A stretch of 64,000 nt of DNA from Acanthosepion esculentum (lineage: Eukaryota > Mollusca > Cephalopoda > Sepiida > Sepiidae): contig OZ038509.1 in NCBI GenBank assembly GCA_964036315.1, positions 27,698,419 to 27,762,418 on the forward strand. The letters are read 5' to 3'. Numbering within the stretch: position 1 is the first letter of the stretch; every line of letters starts with the position of its first letter. The position numbers and the translations under genes were made by a program. Shown here piece by piece: positions 32,674 to 42,334 of this stretch. A model generated the notes under the pieces. That model did no database searches and had not been told where the DNA came from. It was given only the letters and a program-made list of their open reading frames with translations.

Positions 32674-32840
32674 TAAAAGACCTTGTACTGTGAGACATAT
32701 TTACAAAGCTTAGTTATATTACTGTGAATCAATATAAAGACTTGTAACTTTCCAATTCTGTTATTAGTCACTCTCTTATTTGTCATTTAAAACATTGTTG
32801 GTTACTCTTTTATAAGTTACTAGAAAGACCTGTGAAAATT
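32674..32840 (+). repeat. Dispersed repeat, copy 1
   Basis: The sequence AGCTTAGTTATATTACTGTG ... TATTAGTCACTCTCTTATTT ... AACATTGTTGG resembles 33945-34090 in the same orientation (TTAGCTATATTACCACTGAA ... TCTTATTAGTCATTTGGAGC ... ATTGTTGCTTTCTCC). Low-copy dispersed repeat of unknown family. Confidence 0.5.
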
Positions 32841-33089
32841 TCAGTTTTCCTATTTTAATTTTCTGGTGAATCTTAATTCTTCAGTTAATAATTAACTAAG
32901 CTCATGGTGAATTCTATGACAATAAAATATCTGGGGAAATTCCCCTATCACGTCGTTAAATATTTGAGCTTAACAACTTTAACAAAATATTGCAATAACA
33001 TTTATAAATATGAACGCTGGTCGTTATTTTAAGAAGTGGGTACAAATGGAAAGATTTGAAATTGAAACTTTTTCGTTTCATTGAGGCAA

Positions 33090-33370
33090 CTGTTAAACAT
33101 TTCTATCTTGCCATCTTTCATTCATTCATTTTATCATTGAAACCAAGTAGTGTATATCTTTTGTTTTTGTTTTATTATGCAATCAAAACAGAATAGTCCA
33201 TCATTTACGAGGTATTGGCAGGAGACGTTAAACACTTCTATCTTCCATTCATTCATTTTATCACTGAAACCAAGTAGTGTATGTCTTTTGCTTTGTTTTT
33301 TTCTATGCAATCAAAACAGAATAGTCCATCATTTACGAGGTATTGGCAGGAGACGTTAAACACTTCTATC
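33090..33370. repeat. 128-bp tandem duplication
   Basis: AATCAAAACAGAATAGTCCA, TCATTTACGAGGTATTGGCA, GGAGACGTTAAACA recur with a spacing of 128 bases (33181 and 33309). A third, more diverged relative lies at 33610-33735 (AAGTGGAATAGTTCATTATG, AGGTATTGGCAGGGC). Probably a duplicated piece of a mobile element. Confidence 0.85.
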
Positions 33371-33789
33371 TTCTTTTCTAGCCAAATCCTTACAAACATT
33401 TTTCTTAATAATTTAAAAATGATTCAGCAAACAATGTTATTTTATCTATGTTAACTAGATTTTTGGAAATGACCTTATTCAGTTTCTATTGTTTGATACT
33501 TTGCATCTGAAAAATGCGCTTTTATCTTGGTTGCCAGATCTACTTGGCTTTTCGCTTTTTGGCTGAGATCAAAGTGTAGTATCTGTTTTTAAACTGATTC
33601 TCTCTCTCTCTCCACTTCTATCTTCCTTTCTTTCATTCATTTTCTCACTGAAACCAAGTAGTGTCTTTTTTCTCCCTCTTTCCACACAGCCAAAGTGGAA
33701 TAGTTCATTATGAGGTATTGGCAGGGCATAATGGTCATGTGATGTAACAAAGGGAGGGACAAGCACAATTATAATTGGAGAATATCTTT

Positions 33790-33960
33790 GAGTGAATAAA
33801 ACAAATGGAAATCAGTAGGTGCTAAATCTGTTGAGTATGCAGGATGTGTAAGAGCCTTCCATCCTTAGGATCTTTATTTATTTTTCTTGAGTTTGGTTTG
33901 CAAAGTGTCACCTTGTATTGTCAGGCTGAAGAATAAGACCGTATTATTAATTTAGCTATA
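33790..33960 (-). pseudogene. Probable mariner transposase scrap
   Basis: The minus strand shows LQPDNTRCHFANQT, then in another frame a HPAYSTDLAPTDFHLF-like stretch. This is the order of the second and third catalytic blocks of mariner transposases. Frames shift between them and similarity is short, so confidence is moderate. Confidence 0.5.
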
Positions 33961-34095
33961 TTACCACTGAAGCAGTATAAAAGCTTGTCAGTTTCCAGCT
34001 TCATTGGTGGTTCTTCTCTTATTAGTCATTTGGAGCATTGTTGCTTTCTCCTTTTCAAATATTGGTGGTCCCTCTCTCATTAGTAGCCTTACTGC

Positions 34096-34430
34096 TACAT
34101 TATGTTGAAACATTGGTGATCACCTACGCAATGTTGAGCCTGGTCCGTACCTAGATGGTTAGCTATTTGGGAATACCGGGTGCTGTAAGCTTGGATGTGC
34201 AGGTGGTGTAATACATAATTTTTAATTGGAGAGCCATGTTCCAATTACCACTGGATTTGTTATATTCACTTACATGCAAATATCTTTGGGAAAGGTATGA
34301 ATTCACCCCCCCCCATGCTATGGGTTAATTAGTAAGACTTGTATCACTAAAACTATTATCTCCCCCCATTCTTACAATCTAACAAAAAATATTTTCTGAC
34401 TTTAAATAACCTTCAAAAGGTTAAGCAGTA
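34096..34430 (+). mobile_element. 5S rRNA/tRNA composite SINE, copy 3
   Basis: 5S-like head TGTTGAAACATTGGTGATCA, CAATGTTGAGCCTGGTCCGT, ACCTAGATGGTTAGC, TTGGGAATACCGGGTGCTGT. The tRNA-like part is partly deleted around 34205-34220. Then GGAGAGCCATGTTCCAATTA and the common body follow (GGGAAAGGTATGAATTC, C run, CTATGGGTTAATTAGTAAGA). Tail TTTAAATAACCTTCAAAAGG. Confidence 0.83.
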
Positions 34431-34559
34431 GAAAACAATCAAATCAAAAATTAGTCTTTTGAAACAATGTTGATCCCTCTCTTATTAATCATTTAAATCA
34501 TTGTTGTGTTTTCTTTCTTATTTGTCATCATTTTTTTTTACAATTATATTCACCCTGTA

Positions 34560-35160
34560 CAAAGCCCAAGAGCCACTCAAGGCAGAAGATTACAGAGTAA
34601 GATGCATAGTTTATGGGGATATGAGGGAAAGATAATGGTTAAGCCTAGACTTGAAGAGATTAAGATAGAAGTGATCAGAGAAGGATCATCTTGGGAGTTG
34701 GTTCCACAAAGCAGCAGTTCGTGAGAAGCTGCTGTTTGAGTGGAACTTTGATCTCACCAATGGAATATAATGGATGGTTTGCTAGGTCTTAGCTATGAAG
34801 GTTAGAACTGATTGAACTAATGAATGTAGTTCATCTGAATATTTTCCATGGAAGTAGCGATGGAGAAATGTTTTGTCTATGAGAAAGGGTGTGTTTCCAG
34901 CATCTCTAGCAATGGATTGTACGTATGAGTTCAACTTGGAGTCAAGGCTGAGTTTAAGGTCCAATAGGAGCTCAAGGCCTGAGAGAACAACTGTTTATTG
35001 CAAGAGGTGAAAATTTAGGGTTTGCCCAGTGATGATAAGAATGCCACTAATTTGGTTTTCGAGGCATTGAATGTAACCAGTCAGTCCCAACCCCCCACAC
35101 CAAGCTGTGCTAGGTCAGGGGAGAGATTAACTGTCAAGCTTTGGTTATCTAGAGTTTTGG
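34560..35160 (-). pseudogene. LINE ORF2 C-terminal region, antisense
   Basis: Minus strand encodes LSLDSKLNSYVQSIARDAGN (about 34955-34900), then FLHRYFHGKYSDELHSLV, then near 34760-34640 a tail equivalent to the S-F-F-x-R-T-x-x-W block of the fragment at 8970. Upstream (34980-35150) is thumb-region sequence. Interrupted by stops. Confidence 0.65.
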
Positions 35161-35194
35161 AGGTGCACCCATATTCCATTTTAATTTAAACCAT

Positions 35195-35440
35195 TATTGC
35201 TCTCAATCTGATAGGGAATGACTGCATAAACATCTCCCCTCCCCAAATTTATAGATAAATCATACAGATGCATGCTGGGATTTTTTACTAACCAATGAAA
35301 TAGACCACTTCTTGGTGTCATTTGTCATATTTTTGTTCTTGTCTTGAAGAATGCTGTCTGTATTCCTTTTGTGTGTCAATATTATTCTCTGTAAACGTTT
35401 TGGCTTTATTACTTTTGGCTTACTTTTGTCTTGCATATAC
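35195..35440 (+). mobile_element. SINE of the 15019 type, truncated copy
   Basis: AATGACTGCATAAACATC, ACAGATGCATGCTGGGATTT, TTACTAACCAATGAAATAGA and CCTTTTGTGTGTCAATATTA follow the copy at 15061-15245. It breaks off at TTGCATATA, where a mariner end begins. Confidence 0.7.
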
Positions 35441-35645
35441 AGGATGAGGCAAAAGTTGCACGCCATAGGGATAATTTATTAAAAGAACAATTACACATGA
35501 AAATTTTATTTCCTAGTTATTTAATTGTTGTATGTGCTGTTCAAAATGTCCTCCTTTTTCAAAACACATTTCAATTCCGTGCCTGCATGATTCAGTAACA
35601 CGTTGGAGAGTTTCATCTGTCATTTTACTGCATTCCGACGGTGAG
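35441..35645 (-). pseudogene. Mariner/Tc-type transposase C-terminus (antisense)
   Basis: Begins with a terminus-like CAGGATGAGGCAAAAGTTGC. The minus strand encodes MTDETLQRVTESCRHGIEMC followed by FEKGGHFEQHIQ, which matches the last residues of a transposase family whose C-terminus reads R...C....GGHFE. The rest of the gene is replaced by the 40-bp minisatellite. Confidence 0.7.
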
Positions 35646-37433
35646 AGGAGTATTATCCTGAGAAGGATAGTTTTGGTAGTTGCTGAAGAGCGTTGTCCTG
35701 AGAAGGATAGTTTTGGTAGTTGCCAAAGAGCGTTGTCCTGAAAAGGATAGTTTTGGTAGTTGCCGAAGAGCGTTGTCATGAAAAGGATAGTTTTGGTAGT
35801 TGCCGAAGAGCGTTGTCATGAAAAGGATAGTTTTGGTAGTTGCCGAAGTGCGTTGTCATGTAAAGGATAGTTTTCGTAGTTGCCGAAGAGCGTTGTCCTG
35901 AAAAGGATAGTTTTGGTATTTGCCGAAGAGCGTTGTCATGAAAAGGATAGTTTTGGTAGTTGCCGAAGAGCGTTGTCCTGAAAAGGATAGTTTTGGTAGT
36001 TGCCGAAGAGCGTTGTCATGCAAAGGATAGTTTTGGTAGTTGCCGAAGTGCGTTGTCATGTAAAGGATAGTTTTCGTAGTTGCCGAAGAGCGTTGTCCTG
36101 AAAAGGATAGTTTTGGTAGTTGCCGAAGAGCGTTGTCCTGAAAAGGATAGTTTTGGTAGTTGCCGAAGAGCGTTGTCATGAAAAGGATAGTTTTGGTAGT
36201 TGCCGAAGAGCGTTGTCATGAAAAGGATAGTTTTGGTAGTTGCCGAAGAGCGTTGTCCTGAAAAGGATAGTTTTGGTAGTTGCTGAAGAGCGTTGTCCTG
36301 AAAAGGATAGTTTTGGTAGTTGCCGAAGAGCGTTGTCATGAAAAGGATAGTTTTGGTAGTTGCCGAAGAGCGTTGTCCTGAAAAGGATAGTTTTGGTAGT
36401 TGCCGAAGAGCGTTGTCTTGAAAAGGATAGTTTTGGTAGTTGCCGAAGAGCGTTGTCATGAAAAGGATAGTTTTGGTAGTTGCCGAAGAGCGTTGTCATG
36501 AAAAGGATAGTTTTCGTAGTTGCCGAAGAGCGTTGTCCTGAAAAGGATAGTTTTGGTAGTTGCCGAAGAGCGTTGTCATGAAAAGGATAGTTTTGGTAGT
36601 TGTCGAAGAGCGTTGTCGAAGAGCGTTGTCATGAAAAGGATAGTTTTGGTAGTTGCCGAAGAGCGTTGTCCTGAAAAGGATAGTTTTGGTAGTTGCCGAA
36701 GAGCGTTGTCATGAAAAGGATAGTTTTGGTAGTTGCCGAAGAGCGTTGTCATGAAAAGGATAGTTTTGGTAGTTGCCGAAGAGCGTTGTCCTGAAAAGGA
36801 TAGTTTTGGTAGTTGCCGAAGAGCGTTGTCTTGAAAAGGATAGTTTTGGTAGTTGCCGAAGAGCGTTGTCCTGAAAAGGATAGTTTTGGTAGTTGCCGAA
36901 GAGCGTTGTCATGAAAAGGATAGTTTTTGTAGTTGCCGAAGAGCGTTGTCCTGAAAAGGATAGTTTTGGTAGTTGCCGAAGAGCGTTGTCATGAAAAGGA
37001 TAGTTTTGGTAGTTGTCGAAGAGCGTTGTCATGAAAAGGATAGTTTTGGTAGTTGCCGAAGAGCGTTGTCCTGAAAAGGATAGTTTTGGTAGTTGCCGAA
37101 GAGCGTTGTCATGAAAAGGATAGTTTTGGTAGTTGCCGAAGAGCGTTGTCCTGAAAAGGATAGTTTTGGTAGTTGCCGAAGAGCGTTGTCATGAAAAGGA
37201 TAGTTTTCGTAGTTGCCGAAGAGCGTTGTCCTGAAAAGGATAGTTTTGGTAGTTGCCGAAGAGCGTTGTCCTGAAAAGGATAGTTTTGGTAGTTGCCGAA
37301 GAGCGTTGTCATGAAAAGGATAGTTTTGGTAGTTGCCGAAGAGCGTTGTCCTGAAAAGGATAGTTTTGGTAGTTGCCGAAGAGCGTTGTCTTGAAAAGGA
37401 TAGTTTTGGTAGTTGCCGAAGAGCGTTGTCATG
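35645..37433. repeat. 40-bp minisatellite, about 44 units
   Basis: The unit is AAAAGGATAGTTTTGGTAGT plus TGCCGAAGAGCGTTGTCMTG, 40 bases. Adjacent units differ mainly at one position (CCTG or CATG), in a partly alternating pattern. A local 14-base slip lies near 36605-36625. The left units (35645-35720) and rare single changes (TTTTCG, TGTCG) mark older copies. Because three units equal 40 codons, all minus-strand frames stay open over long distances and give a fake 40-residue repeat protein. Four to five degraded units reappear at 38665-38815. Confidence 0.96.
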
Positions 37434-37845
37434 TACTCTCAGAATGAACAGGCAATGCCACAGACTGCACACATCACGAGAGAAACACAGCAGCACCAGT
37501 ACAGAGGCCAGAGAGAGAGAGAGAGAGAGAGATCTGGGAACCCCTTCCTAAACACAAAACAAGGTTTGAGCCTCTAATCGTGTCCAATAGAGGGGGGAGG
37601 AGTGTAGACCTACTCCTATTACATATAACATATACAACGACGACAACAAAACAATAGAGGGGGATGTAGTTGATAGTTGCAGGGCTGACACTAGTTGAGA
37701 GTACTGGGGGATAGGAATGACATTGTTTGTATAGTACACATTCACAATAGTAAGTTTTAACTTAGTTAAAGTCCCATTGACGTATATTAAAAAAAAAAAT
37801 AATTAAATAAATAAACAAAAAAAAAAATGGTTAGCAAGTTCTGTG
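37434..37845. other. Unassigned, purine-rich tracts
   Basis: Contains a (GA)n tract at 37512-37531 and tracts such as AATAGAGGGGGGAGGAG (37586) and ATAGAGGGGGATG (37655). The latter look like LTR-element polypurine tracts but no LTR pair was found. No coding region recognised. Confidence 0.4.
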
Positions 37846-37848
37846 AAT

Positions 37849-38665
37849 AGAACGAGGGTTAAGAAAAAACAAAAAAAAATTACATACACAAGAAAGACAC
37901 AATTTAGGGTAGAGTTAATTGATACTTTACTCGGACAGAGAAAGAACGTTCGTTGACGACTACACGTTTCGCAGGATACTAGTGAAAGTTTTCGGCTTAC
38001 CTTTAACGGCAAGCTTCAAGTTACAATGAACGCAGTGCTGGGGGGGGGGGCGAGGGGAGGGTAACACGGCCATTCCTCACCCCCAACCACCACCAACAGT
38101 GGGCTTGGTCAGCATGCTATTAATAAAAAATATTCAAATCAACAGGAGAAAGAAACGGTCAGAGAATTCCACGTCGAAATAATATTATTTTTACCAAGCA
38201 AGCAGTGAAAAGGCCAACTAGAACTTGGAAAGTAGTGACGATTCACAAACTTAATTCTCAAAGATTGTCCATTCTATAGACTCAAAGACGGATTTCTGAC
38301 TCGGCGAAAATGTAATATTACATGTTAGGTTAGAATAGTTAGCTCTAAAATAAGTTATGTTAGGGGGTCCAAACAGAACGAGGGTTAAGAAAAAGCCAAT
38401 TAAAAAAAAAAAAAAAAAATGACATATGCATACAAAAGAAAGACAGAATTTAGGGTAGAGTGAATTGATACTTTACTCGGACAGAGAAAGAACGTTTGTT
38501 GACGACTACACGTTTCGCAGGATACTAGTGAAAGTTTTCGGCTTACTTTTAACGCCAAGCTTCAAGTTACAATGAACGCAGTGCTGGGGGTGGCGAGGGG
38601 AGGGACACACGGCCATTCCTCGCCCCAAAGCACCACCAACAGTGGGCTTGGTCAGCCTGCTATTA
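37849..38665. repeat. Two direct repeats of about 280 bp with a 250-bp spacer
   Basis: R1 (37849-38122) and R2 (38375-38665) share AGAACGAGGGTTAAGAAAAA, GATACTTTACTCGGACAGAG, GACGACTACACGTTTCGCAG, GATACTAGTGAAAGTTTTCG, CAAGTTACAATGAACGCAGT and AGTGGGCTTGGTCAGC. R1 contains a run of ten Gs. The spacer contains TGTAATATTACATG, a short palindrome. The layout could be a tandem duplication or a tiny element with terminal repeats. No coding sequence is visible. Confidence 0.85.
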
Positions 38666-38820
38666 GTTGCTGAAGAGTGTTATCCTGAAAAGGATAGTTT
38701 TGGTAGTTGCTGAAGAGTCTTGCCCTGAAAAGGATAGTTTTGGTAGTTGCTGAAGAGCGTTGTCATGAAATGATAGTTTTGTAATTGGTGAAGAGTGTTG
38801 TCCTGAAAGGACAGTTTATT
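38665..38820. repeat. Degraded tail of the 40-bp minisatellite
   Basis: AGTTGCTGAAGAGTGTTATC, CTGAAAAGGATAGTTTTGGT and three further drifted units follow directly on R2. These are older copies of the unit expanded at 35645-37433. Confidence 0.88.
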
Positions 38821-38979
38821 GCATATATTATTGCTTTTTACATCCTGGATCAGTTTTACAATGATTGCTAGTTAAACTTTTTTCTTTTGACTGTTTTTCA
38901 AAAATGTGGGGCTGCTGACAGGATACAACACATGTATAGTTTTGATTATTAACATGTTTTTCCTTTTTCTTTTTTGAAG

Positions 38980-39052
38980 GGATTAAATAAAAACTGTTCC
39001 CTGAATTACTTGTCTCTCACTGCCTGCAGAATTGGCGACAATGGCTTAGAAA
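38980..39052 (+). CDS. CEP78: CEP78 coding exon 4
   Basis: A 73-base exon starting in phase 0: GLNKNCSLNYLSLTACRIGD and then NGLE, leaving phase 1. Human CEP78 reads GLNKS.SL..LSLANC.IGD.GLE at the same place, so this is the second leucine-rich repeat. Acceptor TTTTTTGAAG, donor GTAAGT. The exon is too short to be found as an isolated open frame and is recognised by protein similarity and by perfect phase with its neighbours. Confidence 0.94.
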
Positions 39053-39640
39053 GTAAGTATCAAGAAACAACAGTAAGATTAAATTTGATTTTAAAACTTG
39101 AATTTCTGTAGACAATGATGGCCTTGTGCCAGCAACCTGTTAGAAGATCACAGAACAATTGAGAATAAAAAGCAGAATAACAATCGAGAGAGAAGTATGA
39201 AAGATAATAAAAGAAAGCCATCAACCATAATAATGGTTGACATCAGTGGAGACTAATCTAATTGTAAGGAAAATTATGGAAAAATTAGCAAGGAAAAAAA
39301 ATACTTGATATCTGTCCAAGCTCATTCAGGTGAAGAAGGTTTCTTGGAAACTTCTCACCAATCATGATTGGGTAAAAGTTACAAGTCAATGTTATAATGA
39401 ACTCAGGGGCTAATTGGTGTAATCTAAGAAGAATATTTTTTTACAAATTACCTATGGGAAGAGAATTGATATTCTCTGCTTTTGTTAGAATTAACTTAAA
39501 TTCCATTGAGACATAATTTTCAAAATTAAAAAACAAACTTTCTATATCTGTTCTGAATTAGAATTGTTCAAAAATTATAGCTTCATTTCTCAGTTAACAA
39601 CTTTATTCTTCTATGTTCTAACATGATGCTAACTTTGTTC
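39053..39640. other. Intron 4, unassigned part
   Basis: No exon or repeat was recognised between the exon 4 donor and the tandem arrays. Includes an ATAATAAAAGAAAGCC-type A-rich stretch near 39205. Confidence 0.4.
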
Positions 39641-40380
39641 CCCTTCTGTCTGAGGAGGCAATGCTAAGTTTGTTCCCCTTCTGTCTGAGGAGGCAATGCT
39701 AAGTTTGTTCCCCTTCTGTCTGAGGAGGCAATGCTAAGTTTGTTCCCCTTCTGTCTGAGGAGGCAATGCTAAGTTTGTTCCCCTTCTGTCCGAGGAGGCA
39801 ATGCTAAGTTTGTTCCCCTTCTGTCCGAGGGGGCAATGCTAAGTTTGTTCCCCTTCTGTCCGAGGGGGCAATGCTAAGTTTGTTCCCCTTCTGTCCGAGG
39901 GGGCAATGCTAAGTTTGTTCCCCTTCTGTCCGAGGGGGCAATGCTAAGTTTGTTCCCCTTCTGTCTAAGCTGATGCAAACTTTGTTCTCTTTGTGAATAA
40001 GGTGATGCAAACTTTGTTCTCTTTGTGAATAAGGTGATGCAAACTTTGTTCTCTTTGTGAATAAGGTGATGCAAACTTTGTTCTCTTTGTGAATAAGGTG
40101 ATGCAAACTTTGTTCTCTTTGTGAATAAGGTGATGCAAACTTTGTTCTCTTTGTGAATAAGGTGATGCAAACTTTGTTCTCTTTGTGAATAAGGTGATTC
40201 AAGCTTTGTTACTCTTATGTCTAAGGTGTTGTAAACTTTGCTCCCTTTCTGTAAAAAGCGATGCTAACTTTGTTTCCTTTCTGTCTGAGATGATGTAAAC
40301 TTGGTTCACTTTCTGTAAAAAGTCATGCAAATTTTGTTCTTCTGTCTATGACAATGCAAATTTTGTTCCCTTTCTATCTC
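39625..40380. repeat. Paired minisatellites with 35-bp and 32-bp units
   Basis: About nine units of AATGCTAAGTTTGTTCCCCT plus TCTGTCTGAGGAGGC (35 bases, 39640-39970) are followed by about seven units of GATGCAAACTTTGTTCTCTT plus TGTGAATAAGGT (32 bases, 39972-40195). Four diverged units then follow (40200-40380). The two unit types are clearly related (GATGC.AACTTTGTTC). In the first array an A to G change (GAGGAGGC to GAGGGGGC) marks later units, showing directional spread. Confidence 0.95.
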
Positions 40381-40384
40381 AGAA

Positions 40385-41300
40385 TGGAGTTACAGTTCAA
40401 ATAACCATGGGAAATAATTGGTAATGAGAGTGAACAATTTATTACAACCTGCACCATATCTATAACAACTGTCAACTAAAAGAATGAAAGCACACATATA
40501 TAAGACTTCATATTACATTAATCACAGAGAGTGCTATCTTGAAAGTTGTGATAAAAACATTAATAAAATGAAGAGAAGAGATTTGGTGAATCAGGTTAAA
40601 GTTGTTAGTGACACATTGTGAAAGACTGGAGTTACATTTCAAGTAAGCAGTTTGTTTTTTGTTACAATATCATATGGATAAAAAGGAAACAAATGATAAG
40701 AGATTAACTGTTCATTACAATCTTCACCACAAATATAACAACTGGTGACTAAAAGCATGAATGAATACATACACTACACTTTAAAAGTTTGGAGCCACCC
40801 CCAGAATTAGCATGGGATGAACTTGACAGAAGATTGAAAACAAAATGAAAAAGAGCCCTGAGAGACATTGAAAAAAGAATGGAATCTATTATCAAACATA
40901 TTTTGAGAAACTTTTGCAACAAATGCCAAAATGTGTGCTGCAGTAATCAAGGCTAAAGGAGGATATTTTGACGAGAGCAAAATTTAATCATAAAATGCTT
41001 TCTTTCTTTTTGCCATAATAAAATTTCCAATAAGAAAAAAATCATGTCTCACTTTCTTTTTTAAATCATGTATAATAATTTTCTCTTATTTAAAGTACAA
41101 AACAACGACTTTTTGGACCAATTTAAAAAATTACTAGGTGTGGCCTCAAACTTTTGAACTGTAGTGAATGTGACAGTTTCTTTAATAGTCAGAAGCTGTT
41201 CAGCCAAGGGAGTTGTAATAAAAAACAGCAATAAGATGAAGGAAAAACTAGCTGAACAAAAATGAATAACATAGTTGAAACTTTTTATAAAATTATTAAT
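40385..41300. other. Intron 4, unassigned part
   Basis: An inverted pair hints at a mobile element: CACTACACTTTAAAAGTTTGGAGCCAC near 40772-40798 against GTGTGGCCTCAAACTTTTGAACTGTAGTGAA near 41138-41168, about 400 bases apart. These look like terminal inverted repeats of a Tc1-type element with a short interior. The inside encodes fragments on the plus strand (AGKLDRRLKT-type) with no clear frame. Confidence 0.45.
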
Positions 41301-41309
41301 AATTTTGGG

Positions 41310-41400
41310 ATGACTTACCTCGGAGCTCAAAATGTGTGAGAACGTGTCTTGCATGTATGATAAAGCTGAGAAGAAACATGGCCGCTGTTGAAGACTTTTT
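41310..41400 (+). mobile_element. Fragment of the LTR found whole at 55342-55794
   Basis: TGACTTACCTCGGAGCTCAA, GAACGTGTCTTGCATGTATG and AAGAAACATGGCCGCTGTTG match 55353-55440 in the same orientation. It is truncated where the pyrimidine minisatellite begins. Confidence 0.75.
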
Positions 41401-41439
41401 TTTCTACAATTTTGACATAGGATATTATTATTTTTTAGT

Positions 41440-42165
41440 TTTTTCTTTTTTTCTTTTTCTCATTTGTGTATTGTTTCTTTTTTCTTTTTTTTCTTTTTCT
41501 CATTTGTGTATTGTTTCTTTTTTCTTTTTTTTCTTTTTCTCATTTGTGTATTGTTTCTTTTTTCTTTTTTTTCTTTTTCTCATTTGTGTATTGTTTCTTT
41601 TTTCTTTTTTTTCTTTTTCTCATTTGTGTATTGTTTCTTTTTTCTCTTTTCTTTTTTCTCTTTTTTCTTTTTCTCATTTGTGTATTGTTTCTTTTTTCTC
41701 TTTCTTTTTCTCATTTGTGTATTGTTTCTTTTTTTTCTTTTTCTCATTTGTGTATTGTTTCTTTTTTTTCTTTTTCTCATTTGTGTATTGTTTCTTTTTT
41801 TTCTTTTTCTCATTCGTGTATTTTTTCTTTTTTCTTTTTCTCATTCGTGTATTGTTTCTTTTTTCTTTTTCTCATTTGTGTATTGTTTCTTTTTTCTTTT
41901 TCTCATTTGTACATTGTTTCTTTTTTCTTTTTCTCATTTGTACATTGTTTTTTTTTCTTTTTCTCATTTGTATGTTTCTTTTTTCCTTTTTCTCATTTGT
42001 ACATTGTTCCTTTTTTACATTTCTTTTGTACAGTGTTTCTTTTTTGCCTTTTTTTCCATTTCTATTATACATTGTTTCTTCTTTTTTTTTTCATTTCTTT
42101 TGTACATTGTTTTTTTTTCCTTTTTTTTCTTTTTCGCATTTCTATTGTACATTGTTTCTTTTTTC
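41440..42165. repeat. Pyrimidine minisatellite ending at the exon 5 acceptor
   Basis: Units of TTTTTCTCATTTGTGTATTG plus TTTCTTTTTTCTTTTTT, with variable T/C length, repeat some 20 times. The last units drift (TTTGTACATTG, TTTCTATTGTACATTG) toward the exon. The final TTTCTTTTTTCCTAG is the splice acceptor of CEP78 exon 5. The long open frames of F, S, C and L codons across it are low-complexity artefacts. Confidence 0.94.
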
Positions 42166-42169
42166 CTAG

Positions 42170-42273
42170 CAATTGGCCGAGCGATAAAGAACAACATGAC
42201 CCTGAATGCCATCAACCTAACTGGATGCAGCCTTACTTGGCAAGGAGCAGATATTTTTGCAAGGATTATTAAG
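42170..42273 (+). CDS. CEP78: CEP78 coding exon 5
   Basis: A 104-base exon. The split codon A|CA joins exon 4, giving TIGRAIKNNMTLNAINLTGC and then SLTWQGADIFARIIK, leaving phase 0 at donor GTAGGT. Human CEP78 has the equivalent GIK....L..VNFTGCNLTWQGADH.AKILK. The LTWQGAD word is diagnostic. This completes 199 codons in frame from the start at 10122. The next conserved segment of the protein was not found up to 64000. Confidence 0.95.
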
Positions 42274-42334
42274 GTAGGTTCTGCTACATTATCTGATAGA
42301 TTATTCTTCATACATTTTCATGATTAGATTCCAT

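Noticed and set aside
35645..37433. CRISPR array
   Set aside because: Regular 40-bp periodicity, but no unique spacers between repeats, and this is eukaryotic nuclear DNA.
35513..37496. Repeated minus-strand proteins with a 40-residue unit
   Set aside because: The 40-bp minisatellite lacks stops in any minus frame, so long frames arise automatically. No start context, no conservation and overlapping equivalents in other frames.
39874..40202. Minus-strand repeat proteins with HKENKVCIT-like units
   Set aside because: By-product of the 32/35-bp arrays; periods do not preserve a single repeat phase across the array.
41336..42327. Frames of 270-290 residues rich in F, S, C and L
   Set aside because: Translation of the pyrimidine minisatellite. 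Only the last 35 residues, encoded by 42170-42273, are a real exon.
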